NCBI GenBank assembly: GCA_964498785.1
Contig: CAZCJL010000029.1
Coordinates: 1 to 61,054 of the forward strand
DNA length: 61,054 nt
From: Mariaggregatimicrobium sp964498785
GTDB lineage: Bacteria > Zhuqueibacterota > Zhuqueibacteria > Thermofontimicrobiales > Thiofontviventaceae
Direction: 5' to 3'
Positions within the stretch are counted from its first letter, which is position 1. Each line of letters starts with the position of its first letter. Positions 8,410-17,853 of this stretch are shown piece after piece. The position numbers and the translations under genes were made by a program. The notes beneath the pieces were generated by a model. The model did no database searches. It saw only the letters and a list, made by a program, of their open reading frames with translations, and was not told where the DNA came from.

Positions 8410-9936
8410 ATGAAACAATTCGCAACTATATTTATTTTGACGCTATCCTCGCTGGGTGTTACACAGAATGAAAAAGAATACAATTGGTTAGCGCCATCTC
8501 CTAAAGTTCAATTAGATATGGAAGCTCAGGACGATATTAAAGGGCTGGGACGAATTTTTATGCCCGCGATGACAAATCCCGATTTTGAGCCAGTTTATAA
8601 CGTTTCTAAAGATGATTCTGTCATTAAGGCCCAAAAAATGGGGCACAGTGTGTGGGTTCGGCCGGGTACGTACACAATCACATTTGGTTCAGGGACACTT
8701 GACCAGTTAATGCGCAAAAAAATAAATGTGAAAGCAGAAGAAACACGAATTATTGAACCCCACTGGGGTGGTCTGACGGTTCGAATTATTGATGAAACAC
8801 GGGATTGGATGAATGAACCGTATGAATTATTTCATATCCCGAAAAATGAACCCTATGGAATTGGCTCGGGAGCAGACGAACAGCTTGGTGAAAATTTGCA
8901 AACCTGGATTCTACCTCCTGGCATTTATAAAATTGTTAAGCTTGGTGAGAACGTCAACACCTATGTCAACTTCGCGACCGTCCGGGTGTTGCCAGGAGAT
9001 TTGACCCAATATACTATCGTGATGGATAGCGAGACCAAAGATTTTCGTGGCGCGGGAATTTTGGAATTCGGAACCACTGATCGTAAAATTAAAAACTGGA
9101 TGATAAATAGTACTCTCTATGGCAGCTTTACGCTAAATCGGGGAAATGATCTCACAACAAAGGAGCAAAAAGCGAGCATGGCTTTTGTGGCTCAACTGGA
9201 TTATAATATCCGATATAGCACCCCAAAACACTATTTTCTCTCTCGCGGAGTAATCGAAGAAGGCTGGAATATGCAAAAAGATCAAAATTCTTTTCGTAGT
9301 TTCCTGGATAATATTCGTATCAAAAATATTTACATTTATTACTTTTTACCTGGTGTTGGGTTTTACGGACGCTTCTTTGCCGAAACAAATCTGTTCGATA
9401 CAAAATATTATTATGACGATAATAAGGAAGTTTACTTTTATGATGAAGCCGGACAACTTGAACACGTTCGAAGATATATTAAGCATGTAACGTTATCACC
9501 GACTTTTTCGCCATTGGAACTGAAGGAAGGATTTGGACTAAATTTACGGTTGATTAAATCGTTGCGAACAAATTTCAATATCAGGTTTGGAATGGGATAT
9601 CGCCAGAATATAAACAGGGATTTATTTAATCAAGATGATGTGGATGATACTAAATTATATCGTAAACCGTCGGCCTATTTAAAAGGGCCAGAAGCCTCAT
9701 TTATCGGAAATTCCCGTATCTTCCGAAATATGATGATCACTTCTGAACTTGATATCTTATTACCGTCTAATACAAATGAAGAAATTGTTTATGACTGGGA
9801 AAATAATATAAATATACGAGTATCAAAAAATATTTCTATCGATTATACTCTTCGAATTAAAAAAGATAAGACAGTTATATCTTATATTCAATACGAAAAT
9901 ATTTTATTATTCCGTTACTCTTACGTTATATTTTGA
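8410..9936 (+). CDS. Putative outer-membrane barrel protein of the MCE cluster
   Basis: Function not recognised from family resemblance. A signal peptide (cleavage near LGVT/QNEK) is followed by about 200 residues of beta-rich, PEGA- or carboxypeptidase-regulatory-like text (VRPGTYTITFG, LPPGIYKIVKLG). A C-terminal half of alternating aromatic/polar strands follows and ends in LLFRYSYVIF with a terminal phenylalanine, as in outer-membrane beta-barrels. It sits between the lipoprotein gene and the MlaE permease gene, whose ATG begins 1 bp after its stop, so translation is probably coupled. The likely role is an outer-membrane exit or entry point for the lipid transporter. This is inference from context. 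Start ATG at 8410 with TAAGTAGG directly upstream. Confidence 0.6.
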   Translation: MKQFATIFILTLSSLGVTQNEKEYNWLAPSPKVQLDMEAQDDIKGLGRIFMPAMTNPDFEPVYNVSKDDSVIKAQKMGHSVWVRPGTYTITFGSGTLDQLMRKKINVKAEETRIIEPHWGGLTVRIIDETRDWMNEPYELFHIPKNEPYGIGSGADEQLGENLQTWILPPGIYKIVKLGENVNTYVNFATVRVLPGDLTQYTIVMDSETKDFRGAGILEFGTTDRKIKNWMINSTLYGSFTLNRGNDLTTKEQKASMAFVAQLDYNIRYSTPKHYFLSRGVIEEGWNMQKDQNSFRSFLDNIRIKNIYIYYFLPGVGFYGRFFAETNLFDTKYYYDDNKEVYFYDEAGQLEHVRRYIKHVTLSPTFSPLELKEGFGLNLRLIKSLRTNFNIRFGMGYRQNINRDLFNQDDVDDTKLYRKPSAYLKGPEASFIGNSRIFRNMMITSELDILLPSNTNEEIVYDWENNINIRVSKNISIDYTLRIKKDKTVISYIQYENILLFRYSYVIF

Positions 9937-9937
9937 T

Positions 9938-11035
9938 ATGGCATACCTGTATAAAAATCAAAATGTCATTTATTTTTCCGACGAATTGATGACTGCAACA
10001 ATCGAAGATTTCCGGAAAGAGCTGAATCCGATGCTAAAACAAGGCGCACCATTTGATTTTGATCTCTCTGATCTTAAGGAAATTGATAGCGCCGGCGTCG
10101 CATTTTTGGATGAAATCATTATTGATTATTCTACTGCAGTTCATGAAATCAAGCTCGTCAATGTCCCCCAAGATATTCAGGATTCAATCGAAAGTTTTAC
10201 AACACGCGATTTACCAGAAGAAGCGCCTAAAACCAGGTGGGGATTTTACGAGATTCTTGATGCGAAGTTAAGTCAGAATAAAAATAGTGTGATCACTTTG
10301 TTGTACCTTGTTGCGGATATTTTTTACTGGAGTGTGGTTGGCCTTTTCAGGCGAAAAGGTCAGCGTAAAGGTGCTTTTATTCATCAGAGTTTGTTAATTG
10401 GTGTGGATGCACTTGCAATCGTGGGGTTAATCGCTTTTTTAATCGGACTAATTTTAGCATTGCAATCCGCGGCGCAGTTGCGACAATTTGGCGCGAATAT
10501 TTTTGTGGCTGATCTTATTGGAATTGCCATGTTGCGGGAAATGGGGCCGATTATGACCGCTATTGTCGTCGCCGGACGAAGCGGTTCGGCGATTGCTTCG
10601 GAAATTGCGACAATGGTCGTTACAGAAGAAATTGACGCATTGCAAACCATGGCATTAAATCCGATTCGATTTATCGTTGTTCCGAAATTCCACGCGATAA
10701 CTCTCACAATGCCGTTGCTTACTATTCTCGCAGATTTGCTGGGAATTTTTGGCGGTTTCATTATTGGAATCACTTACTTACAACTTAGCGCGGCTGCTTT
10801 TATAAATGAATTATTGACCGTGCTTTTTCTGAAAGATGTTATGACCGGCCTGTTCAAAAGTGTTGTGTTTGCATGGATTATTGTTATTGTTGGCTGCTAT
10901 TTCGGAATGCAGGTGAAAGGCGGAGCAGAGGGAGTTGGTAAGGCAACCACAGCTTCGGTTGTCGCTTCTATTTTTTATGTTATCATTGCTGATTCCATTC
11001 TCGGCCTTATCTTCTATTTTGGGAAGCCTTTTTAA
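9938..11035 (+). CDS. STAS-MlaE fusion, lipid ABC transporter permease
   Basis: Permease subunit of the MCE transporter. Residues 1-100 form a STAS domain (DFDLSDLKEIDSAGVAFL), a role played by separate MlaB in enteric bacteria. Residues about 115-365 form the MlaE domain with five or six membrane segments, the conserved GANIFVADLIGIAMLREMGP block, the AGRSGSAIASEIATM block and the EIDAL coupling motif. Its start follows the barrel gene by 1 bp without its own clear ribosome binding site. The ATPase gene lies 328 bp downstream rather than adjacent. Fusion of STAS to MlaE is common outside Proteobacteria. Confidence 0.93.
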   Translation: MAYLYKNQNVIYFSDELMTATIEDFRKELNPMLKQGAPFDFDLSDLKEIDSAGVAFLDEIIIDYSTAVHEIKLVNVPQDIQDSIESFTTRDLPEEAPKTRWGFYEILDAKLSQNKNSVITLLYLVADIFYWSVVGLFRRKGQRKGAFIHQSLLIGVDALAIVGLIAFLIGLILALQSAAQLRQFGANIFVADLIGIAMLREMGPIMTAIVVAGRSGSAIASEIATMVVTEEIDALQTMALNPIRFIVVPKFHAITLTMPLLTILADLLGIFGGFIIGITYLQLSAAAFINELLTVLFLKDVMTGLFKSVVFAWIIVIVGCYFGMQVKGGAEGVGKATTASVVASIFYVIIADSILGLIFYFGKPF

Positions 11036-11363
11036 AGTCTTATATAAATCATGAATGTTGAACTGACTTCATGCCAGGCACAGAGCCCCCTTTCAATGAT
11101 TTTAAAAAACGGACCATTTGGCGTTAAAGTGCGTTGAACGTCATTTTTTGTTCGAAGAGTATTTAACCAGGTTCACTTCAAATTTAACAAAATTGGTGGA
11201 TTATTGCCCAAAACATGGTCTAAGTTCAATAGTTAGAGCCGAATTGTCAATATAGTGACCCATTCGTATATTTATAAACTGAAAATTAATTTACCTTCAA
11301 TAAAAAAGTGTTTATCCCTTATAATTTGTTGTGAACTTGGATTAAAACTAAATTCTATGTGAG
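11036..11363. other. 328-bp gap inside the MCE transport cluster
   Basis: No intact gene. One plus-strand frame stays open for about 50 codons (roughly 11110-11258) and ends in TAG but has no start codon or ribosome binding site. A TATAAT at 11320-11325 could be a -10 box for the mlaF gene, with no convincing -35. Such a gap is unusual between mlaE and mlaF. Confidence 0.35.
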
Positions 11364-12101
11364 ATGAATCCAATAATTGAAGTCGAAAATTTAACTGCAA
11401 AATACGGTAAAGAGACAATCCTTGAAGATGTGAATGTCCGGATTTTTCCAAATCAAATCACTGTGATTTTGGGAAAAAGTGGTTGTGGCAAGACAACTCT
11501 GCTCAAGAATATCATTCGTTTGTATCAACCTCATGCCGGCCGGATAAGAATATTTGGCAAGGACGTGACATTTATGGAAGAAAATGAATTTAATGAAATT
11601 CTTCGCAAAGTCGGGGTATTGTTTCAAAATGGTGCGTTATTGAATTCGCTCAGTGTTGGTGAAAATATTTCCATTCCGATTGAACAACACACCAATTTAC
11701 GCCCGTCATTGATTCGCCGAATCGTACGCGGCAAATTACATCTTGTTGAATTAGATCATGCCCTTAATCTGTTCCCTTCACAACTTTCCGGAGGAATGAA
11801 AAAACGCGCGGCACTTGCCAGGTCAATTGCATTAGACCCGCTTATCTTATTCGGCGATGAACCTTCGGCAGGACTGGACCCCATCACTGCTTCCGCACTG
11901 GACCAGCTACTTTTCAAGCTGCGTGATCATCTGGATATGACAATGGTTATTGTGACTCATGAATTAGCCAGTATTAACCGAATTGCGGATCGAATTATTT
12001 TTATGGATGACGGAAAGGTTTTATTTCAGGGCGAGCTTGAAAAGGCGAAAAATTCAGACATTTCTGCAATGAAAAAATTTTTTAATCCTGATGAAAATTA
12101 A
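11364..12101 (+). CDS. MlaF-family lipid ABC transporter ATPase
   Basis: Cytoplasmic ATPase that would power the MCE transporter with the upstream STAS-MlaE permease. All ABC motifs are present: Walker A GKSGCGKT (37-44), Q-loop Q88, signature LSGGM (141-145), Walker B ILFGDEP (161-167, D165/E166) and switch histidine H199 (VTHE). The length (245 aa) is typical of the family. The signature followed by KKRAALARSIALDP resembles MlaF. The stop lies 12 bp from the end of a convergent gene, with no clear terminator between them. Ribosome binding is weak (GTGAG). Confidence 0.92.
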   Translation: MNPIIEVENLTAKYGKETILEDVNVRIFPNQITVILGKSGCGKTTLLKNIIRLYQPHAGRIRIFGKDVTFMEENEFNEILRKVGVLFQNGALLNSLSVGENISIPIEQHTNLRPSLIRRIVRGKLHLVELDHALNLFPSQLSGGMKKRAALARSIALDPLILFGDEPSAGLDPITASALDQLLFKLRDHLDMTMVIVTHELASINRIADRIIFMDDGKVLFQGELEKAKNSDISAMKKFFNPDEN

Positions 12102-12113
12102 GTTGGATGAAAG

Positions 12114-13601
12114 TTATTTAAGAAATTTTATAACACATTCAATTTTATAACCTTCTCGATCGTCTGGATTTACTGTAATTCTTTCTTTATCAAAATCATA
12201 CTGAAAATGGTACTCGAGTATCATATTTTTTCGGACAACCCCAAATCCAAATGTATAAGCCGAACGCCAATGTGCATTTTTATACTCACTAAAAATGAGC
12301 AAATCAGAATCAATAGTATTTCGATAATATCGAAAGCCGGTTCGGAGAAAATAGAAGTCCGAAAACGCGTATTCCAGCCCGATGTGTATCCCTTTATCGA
12401 TTTTCAAACCATCAGCAAATAGTTTGCTATTTGTATCATTTCGATTAAAGCGATTAATTTCGTAACAATATTGCAATGCTACTTTTATTTTTGATTGAGG
12501 AGAGGAGTAGGCCAGGCCAGAGCCAAAGAAACTGGTGCGAATGCTGTTTTCTGCTAATTTTATCGGATATTTCCAATGCCGGGAAAAATTATCAGCAGAT
12601 CGATATTTGATTGCCAGCCCCCCAAAAAAAGGAGTCTGTCCAATGCGTTGCCGGGAAATGAGTTCAATGACGTAACCCTGTTGATACCAGGTTCCGGTTC
12701 CCTGTTGAGAATGTCCGATCTCTTTTTGCACATTCACATCTTCTGAAAAATACTGAAAATTGAGTCCGATTGCACCACTGCTCAACTTGAAGACAGATTG
12801 CACGCCAAAATGAAATTGTTGACCACGTTTGATTATGTCCATATTTTCTCCGAGAGGAATACTATATCGCTCGCTGACGAATAAGCTGATTTCATGATGT
12901 GATGATAGAAAGGATTCCGGCGGTGCGTAATCGTTATTTTCCTGTGAATTCGTATAATCAAGCGTAACACCCAGCGATATTCGCGGATGAATAATAAACG
13001 CAACCGCCATCCCCAGTCCGATATTTCTACAAACATTTTCCGGCCTGATCAATGCTTTTTTCAAACCACTTTCGACTTGATAGGAGATTGTTCCGGCCCA
13101 GAGAAGCTGTTGTTTCAAGAAAGCGCTATTGTACGTCATCCGAAGTTTTGGACCATACCTGTTAATTCTGCCTGTGGTTAAATCGGTTACGCGAAAGGGA
13201 TGTTCTGCATAAGCATCGCGATCACTGGAAGAATACACATTATGATAGTTTAAATAATTATGTTCGATGCTACCGTAAAAAACGCTATTCTCTCCAAAAT
13301 GTTGTAAAACAATGAACCGACCGGATAATCCCACCGTTTTTCCCGGATCATACAACCGGTGAAATGAACCATGTTGATAATGCCCTGCTCCCTCCAACTG
13401 TGTCCAATTGTTTTGCTGATCACGTAAAAGCCAGGCAGCGTTTTTTCCAAAATCAACGAGATTTATCTGATTGTCATTATCCGGAAGCGCGATGTTGGTA
13501 AATCCCATTGACTTCAAACGGATGTCTGATCCCGTAAGGGTGGATACTCCGCGCAGAAACAGGAGGCAGGCAAAAAAGTATGGAAAAAGACATTTATTCA
13601 T
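12114..13601 (-). CDS. DUF6850-like outer-membrane beta-barrel protein
   Basis: A 495-residue exported protein with an N-terminal signal (cleavage near residue 20-24) and many amphipathic beta strands (GFRYYRNTIDSDLL, FGFGVVRKNMILEYHFQYDF), consistent with a barrel. In Bacteroidota, DUF6850-family barrels are, as I recall, encoded next to a TonB-dependent receptor and a DUF4876 protein. Exactly that order occurs here (receptor, DUF4876, this gene, all minus strand), which supports the assignment. Substrate and mechanism are unknown. It begins 95 bp after the DUF4876 gene. No ribosome binding site is obvious, as for its two upstream neighbours. Confidence 0.65.
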   Translation of the reverse strand: MNKCLFPYFFACLLFLRGVSTLTGSDIRLKSMGFTNIALPDNDNQINLVDFGKNAAWLLRDQQNNWTQLEGAGHYQHGSFHRLYDPGKTVGLSGRFIVLQHFGENSVFYGSIEHNYLNYHNVYSSSDRDAYAEHPFRVTDLTTGRINRYGPKLRMTYNSAFLKQQLLWAGTISYQVESGLKKALIRPENVCRNIGLGMAVAFIIHPRISLGVTLDYTNSQENNDYAPPESFLSSHHEISLFVSERYSIPLGENMDIIKRGQQFHFGVQSVFKLSSGAIGLNFQYFSEDVNVQKEIGHSQQGTGTWYQQGYVIELISRQRIGQTPFFGGLAIKYRSADNFSRHWKYPIKLAENSIRTSFFGSGLAYSSPQSKIKVALQYCYEINRFNRNDTNSKLFADGLKIDKGIHIGLEYAFSDFYFLRTGFRYYRNTIDSDLLIFSEYKNAHWRSAYTFGFGVVRKNMILEYHFQYDFDKERITVNPDDREGYKIECVIKFLK

Positions 13602-13696
13602 GATGAATCATTGAATATTGTAATTTAGTGGATTTTATAATTTGTTTTGAGATTTACCAGCTTTTAATTTAGCAATCAAAGTAAAACAACTATCGA

Positions 13697-14899
13697 TTAT
13701 CTGGGTATCACCGCACTCATATCGTGTTGATACTTTGGGGTTGGCCGTAAAATCGTTACAAAATCGAATGCGCTGTTATTTGTATCGTAGCCAGGCGTAC
13801 CAAATCCTGGTGCATGTCGTTCAATGGAACGGCCTGAATATCTGTCAATTTTATAGCCGGCAAAACCGCGATCAATCAGTTCATCGAATGTTTTTTCATA
13901 AGAAAAATCTTTGCGATAAGAAACCCCGTCAAGAACGCATTTAAACGGATATTGATAATATTCATAAATAATTGTATTGCCATCGAATGAGGTATAATAT
14001 TCATAAAATATTTCAATTTGTTCTTCATAATCGACTTTTATAAGACAGATTTCACCGGCGTAAAGGTTCATGTAAAAATCATTGGATCCTTCGTCTTTTA
14101 CAGTTGCCATTCGGGGCAAATTTTTTACTGCGGCATTATCTACGTCGTTGCTTGCTTCATCGTAAAACTCCCAATCAGCAATGGAAAGATCAATGCTGTT
14201 TTCAAGGCCATCAGCGATGTAATCTCGTGCTGTTTGAGCGATGAGTACAAATTGACCCGGAGCAACCGGATACGACGTCCCTTCGCTTGGAAATCGATAG
14301 CTGTAGATTGTCAGAAATTTGTCATCTGCTTGGCTTTTTGGTTTCACCTTGGCGATAATCAGGCCATCAAGATAGTGCACCTCGTCAGAATTATTGTAAA
14401 GTTCAATATATTGATCGTTATAAAACCGTCCTGAGTTTTCCGGCCCACAGTAATAGATTTCATTGATAACTATTCCGGCCAGACTTTCAATAGTCACAAA
14501 AATCGTATCAACATATTCAGTGTTTGGAGCAGATAATTCAATATCCAGAGAACCAACACGATTTAAATTTTCATATTGTTTTTCTGCCTGGATCAGATAA
14601 TGTCCCAAACGAATATTTGCCAGATAAAGGTATCCACTTGCATCAGTGCGATATAAATGAGATTCATCGTAATCTGTAAGGATTACCCGAATATTCGCAT
14701 CCGCGAGTGGAACGGCAGGGGCATTTTCAATGATTTTCGTTGTATCAACAACATATAAATGCATACAAACAGAGCGGTCTAAACCAGTCGGTTCATTTGT
14801 GCGACACATCCAAACACTTAAAAGCGCCACAATCAAAAATAAATATGTGTGTTTTTTTAGAACAGCAATCATTGTAATGACAGAACCTGCATTATTCAC
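13697..14899 (-). CDS. DUF4876 protein, partner of TonB receptor
   Basis: A 400-residue exported protein. The N-terminal hydrophobic segment (VLKKHTYLFLIVALLSVWMC) could be a lipoprotein signal. Residues about 45-150 form a carboxypeptidase-regulatory-like beta sandwich (DASGYLYLANIRLGHYLI). The DUF4876/lamin-tail-like region follows (about 155-400), recognised by INEIYYCGPENSG, DQYIELYNNSDEV and YLDGLII. It lies between the TonB receptor and the DUF6850-like barrel genes. The outer start at 14899 is GTG; an in-frame ATG at 14872 begins MIAVLKKHTY and gives a cleaner signal peptide, so the true start is uncertain. The job is probably surface-exposed ligand capture for the receptor, but this is inference. 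Confidence 0.75.
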   Translation of the reverse strand: MNNAGSVITMIAVLKKHTYLFLIVALLSVWMCRTNEPTGLDRSVCMHLYVVDTTKIIENAPAVPLADANIRVILTDYDESHLYRTDASGYLYLANIRLGHYLIQAEKQYENLNRVGSLDIELSAPNTEYVDTIFVTIESLAGIVINEIYYCGPENSGRFYNDQYIELYNNSDEVHYLDGLIIAKVKPKSQADDKFLTIYSYRFPSEGTSYPVAPGQFVLIAQTARDYIADGLENSIDLSIADWEFYDEASNDVDNAAVKNLPRMATVKDEGSNDFYMNLYAGEICLIKVDYEEQIEIFYEYYTSFDGNTIIYEYYQYPFKCVLDGVSYRKDFSYEKTFDELIDRGFAGYKIDRYSGRSIERHAPGFGTPGYDTNNSAFDFVTILRPTPKYQHDMSAVIPR

Positions 14900-14907
14900 A
14901 AAAATTT

Positions 14908-14938
14908 CTACAGAGGCACAGACGTCACAGAGAAAATC
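14908..14938 (+). repeat. Dispersed GCAGAG-type intergenic repeat, copy 2 (degenerate)
   Basis: TCTACAGAGGCACAGACG followed by TCACAGAGAAAAT lies between the TonB receptor gene and the DUF4876 gene. It resembles the better matched copies near 6302-6332 and 30362-30392 and the CACAGAG-type intergenic repeats known from many environmental genomes. Confidence 0.3.
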
Positions 14939-15076
14939 AACGTGTGTGTATATTACTTTTCAAGCTGAGTTAAGAAAAACTCGAGCTGCTATTGTTTGCG
15001 TAACGTTTGAAAATAAGAAATCTGTGTACTTTGAGCCCTGTGGCTATGAATTTTTCAGGAGAAGTATTTATCGGCT

Positions 15077-17791
15077 TCATTTTGGAGCCTCGACAAAAAA
15101 GTGCGGCCATTTATTTATTAATGTACTAAATTCAATCCCCCAAAATAAATCAGGATTCGCGGCATATTTTATTTTCGGATTGCTTTCTGAGGAGTAATAC
15201 GCCGGGTCGTTCAACAAATTATTTACAAACAGAGATAATTCCGCACCAGGAAAAAGAGATTTTGTTAACCGGAAATTTAACAGTAGTTTCGCTGGTCTTT
15301 TATATAAGCGAAATTCTGAATGTGAACTTGAATGTCGCAGATAAGCATATTGAGGGTTCACCTGTTCAGAAGAAGGGATTTCCTGGCGTTCATCATTTAT
15401 CAGATCGTAATAGGCAACCGCAAATCCCTTTCCACGGGAGTTAAATTTGCTGCGATAATGGGGCATGTATTGAACCAAAAATGATAGCCAACTTCCCAAT
15501 GGTCTGGAATAATAGTTTATTTTCAACGTCATAATTAACTTTTGAAGCCATTTTGTTGGCGATTGATAAAACGGAATTATATAATCATGGGCGCTGCCCA
15601 TTATAAACCCTGAATTGCCAAAACGAGCATGATGATAACTTGTCTGTAACAGGAGCTTGGTATGGATACGGTCGATTTCCGGTGTGACGATTGTTAATTC
15701 AATCCCATCCTGGCGGTTCCAGCCGAGATTTTCAAAACGTCTGTATGAAGCAATCAAACTATCCTGAATCGTTGTCCCTGTTGTGTACGGATAATTGGGT
15801 CGATAATAGGTATGAAGTAAAACCGGCACATCATAATCAATCGGGATGCCCTGTTGGTGGTTGTAAAATCCGGTGACACTAAATGATAAATACTGGCCGT
15901 GATGATCGAAGCTGAGTTCAAGCTTGCGTTCTTTTATGCCTTTTAGATTGAAATTATCCTGGCTGAATTTACAAGTTGATATAATTTCATTTCTGGAAAT
16001 AACCGTTGACTCGTTTTGCTCACTGATTGAATAGTCGTTCAAATCAAAATACGCGGGATCAGGAAAGATATAATAAATCGCCGGTGCTTTGGATGACACG
16101 CCATATCCAAATCTCAGGGTTGAGTATTTTGTCAGGTAAATAGCCAGATTTATCCGCGGATTCAGATATTTCCCATTAATACCTTTCAATATCGTGGTTT
16201 TGGTGTTGGTATAATTATCATATCGCAGGCCGATATTAAATGCCAAATCCTTTCCCCAATGCCCGTTTATCTCATTATTGATGTAAATACTCTGATTAAT
16301 AAGCCCTGGCGCCTGGCTAAAACTATACGGTCGATCGCCAATTTGTGGCGGCTTGAATATATTGAATACTTTTCCGGTGCCATAATTATCATCATAGCGA
16401 ATTTGCAGTCCCACTGATAATTGATGGTACAATTTTGACAGGAAAAAACGCTTTTGCAAATCAATATCCACACCCGCAGATATTTCCTCCCCTTTTGTAA
16501 AATATTGATAAAGATACGGCTCGGTGACAAGGTGGGCAGAATCTGTCCCTGTGGTAGTCATCGGAGAAATCAACCGAGTGGCAGCCGGATTATAATTTTG
16601 TTTAAATGCATCTACTTTGCGATAATTCACATAAAATTTTTGATTCATTGTAACAGATTGAGAAAACTGAAACTTGCTTTTCAAACCGTAGACAAAACGG
16701 AAGCCGTGATTATGTGTTTTTAAGCGATTGGGATCATCCGGATTTTCATCAATATCCTCAAATAGCTTCGTGAATCGAAACATGTTTTCCAGGAGAATGC
16801 TATTATCAGCAAAATGATGTCTTTGCGTCAATTGCAAGGATAAACGGTCAGTGTTGTCATAATCCCTGCGGATATCTTTCAGACTGTGTGCCCAGTTGAA
16901 ATTATAACTGATATTTCCGTTCAATGCGGAAAACAATCCGCCGAGGTTCACTTCTTTTGTATCAGGGTTATTTTTCAATTTAAGGCGATGAAACGGTTGG
17001 CCCAAAATTTTGGAGTGTACTTTTACAATACCTTCCAGATGATCTCCGTAATTTGCAGGTGCAATTCCCCTGATAACTTCCACGGATTCAAGGTTATCTG
17101 CCGGTATTTCACGTAAATCCAGGCCCGTGCCACCACTGGTCGCAACATTGTTGTTAGCAACTGAATAAGCGTTCTGTAAGTTAGCGCTGTTGGAAATGGG
17201 GATGTCATCAATGATAATTGCGGTTCCATAACTATTAAATCTCATGTTATCTCGCACATCCCGGATTCGCGCACGTTTAACCGTGGTAAGCGCTGGTTGC
17301 AGTGAGATTTCATTACCGGGAAGCAAATCCAGAACATCCCCCAGATTGGTTGCCTGGATATGTTCGATGTCATTTGCGTTAATTATGGATGTTGTTGCTA
17401 AATTTTTCTGGAATACTTCTGTTGCAGCCGTAACTTCAACGCCTCCGATGTAATAAACTTTGCCCTGTTCATGAGCCCGGATCAATTCGATGATTTGGAA
17501 ATGGCGTTCGGTCCCGGAAATTAGAAATTGCGAAAGCACATACGGTTGATAATCTATTTGAATAAACTCGAATGTATAAAAACCCGGATCAAGATTACTG
17601 ATTGTAAACAAACCCTTTTCATTCGTCATGCGTATTTGGTTATTCTGTTGTTTTATCAGGACGTCGGCAACTGGTTTTCTGGAAAGAAGATCAATAACAA
17701 TACCGTGAAACGCGGCTTTTTTTTCTGCAGAATGCAAAGCTAAAAAAGGGAGACATAGCATTAAAAATATGGTACGATATTTTTTATGCAT
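15077..17791 (-). CDS. TonB-dependent outer-membrane receptor
   Basis: A 904-residue receptor: signal peptide (cleavage near ALHSA/EKK), a carboxypeptidase-regulatory-like domain (about 27-110, GIVIDLLSRKPVADVLI), a plug (about 120-260, with NLGDVLDLLPGNEI and VEVIRGIAPANYGDHLEGIVKV), then a beta-barrel to the C-terminus. The plug carries the usual VEVIRG signature. The end (HFFVEAPK) lacks the classical terminal phenylalanine but contains aromatic strand text. It heads a receptor, DUF4876 and DUF6850-like trio. It starts 62 bp after the amidase-like gene, so may belong to the longer run that begins with the kinase homologue. Ligand unknown; no SusD partner is present. Confidence 0.88.
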   Translation of the reverse strand: MHKKYRTIFLMLCLPFLALHSAEKKAAFHGIVIDLLSRKPVADVLIKQQNNQIRMTNEKGLFTISNLDPGFYTFEFIQIDYQPYVLSQFLISGTERHFQIIELIRAHEQGKVYYIGGVEVTAATEVFQKNLATTSIINANDIEHIQATNLGDVLDLLPGNEISLQPALTTVKRARIRDVRDNMRFNSYGTAIIIDDIPISNSANLQNAYSVANNNVATSGGTGLDLREIPADNLESVEVIRGIAPANYGDHLEGIVKVHSKILGQPFHRLKLKNNPDTKEVNLGGLFSALNGNISYNFNWAHSLKDIRRDYDNTDRLSLQLTQRHHFADNSILLENMFRFTKLFEDIDENPDDPNRLKTHNHGFRFVYGLKSKFQFSQSVTMNQKFYVNYRKVDAFKQNYNPAATRLISPMTTTGTDSAHLVTEPYLYQYFTKGEEISAGVDIDLQKRFFLSKLYHQLSVGLQIRYDDNYGTGKVFNIFKPPQIGDRPYSFSQAPGLINQSIYINNEINGHWGKDLAFNIGLRYDNYTNTKTTILKGINGKYLNPRINLAIYLTKYSTLRFGYGVSSKAPAIYYIFPDPAYFDLNDYSISEQNESTVISRNEIISTCKFSQDNFNLKGIKERKLELSFDHHGQYLSFSVTGFYNHQQGIPIDYDVPVLLHTYYRPNYPYTTGTTIQDSLIASYRRFENLGWNRQDGIELTIVTPEIDRIHTKLLLQTSYHHARFGNSGFIMGSAHDYIIPFYQSPTKWLQKLIMTLKINYYSRPLGSWLSFLVQYMPHYRSKFNSRGKGFAVAYYDLINDERQEIPSSEQVNPQYAYLRHSSSHSEFRLYKRPAKLLLNFRLTKSLFPGAELSLFVNNLLNDPAYYSSESNPKIKYAANPDLFWGIEFSTLINKWPHFFVEAPK

Positions 17792-17853
17792 TTGACTAAT
17801 TCTATAGTATTAGCAATAAGTTCAGATTAATGATGAATCGCGCTAATTTACAG

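Noticed and set aside
14018..15197. Plus-strand open frames of 138 and 155 codons opposite DUF4876 and the TonB receptor
   Set aside because: Both are antisense to genes with clear family text and lack recognisable domains; the second also spans an intergenic repeat.
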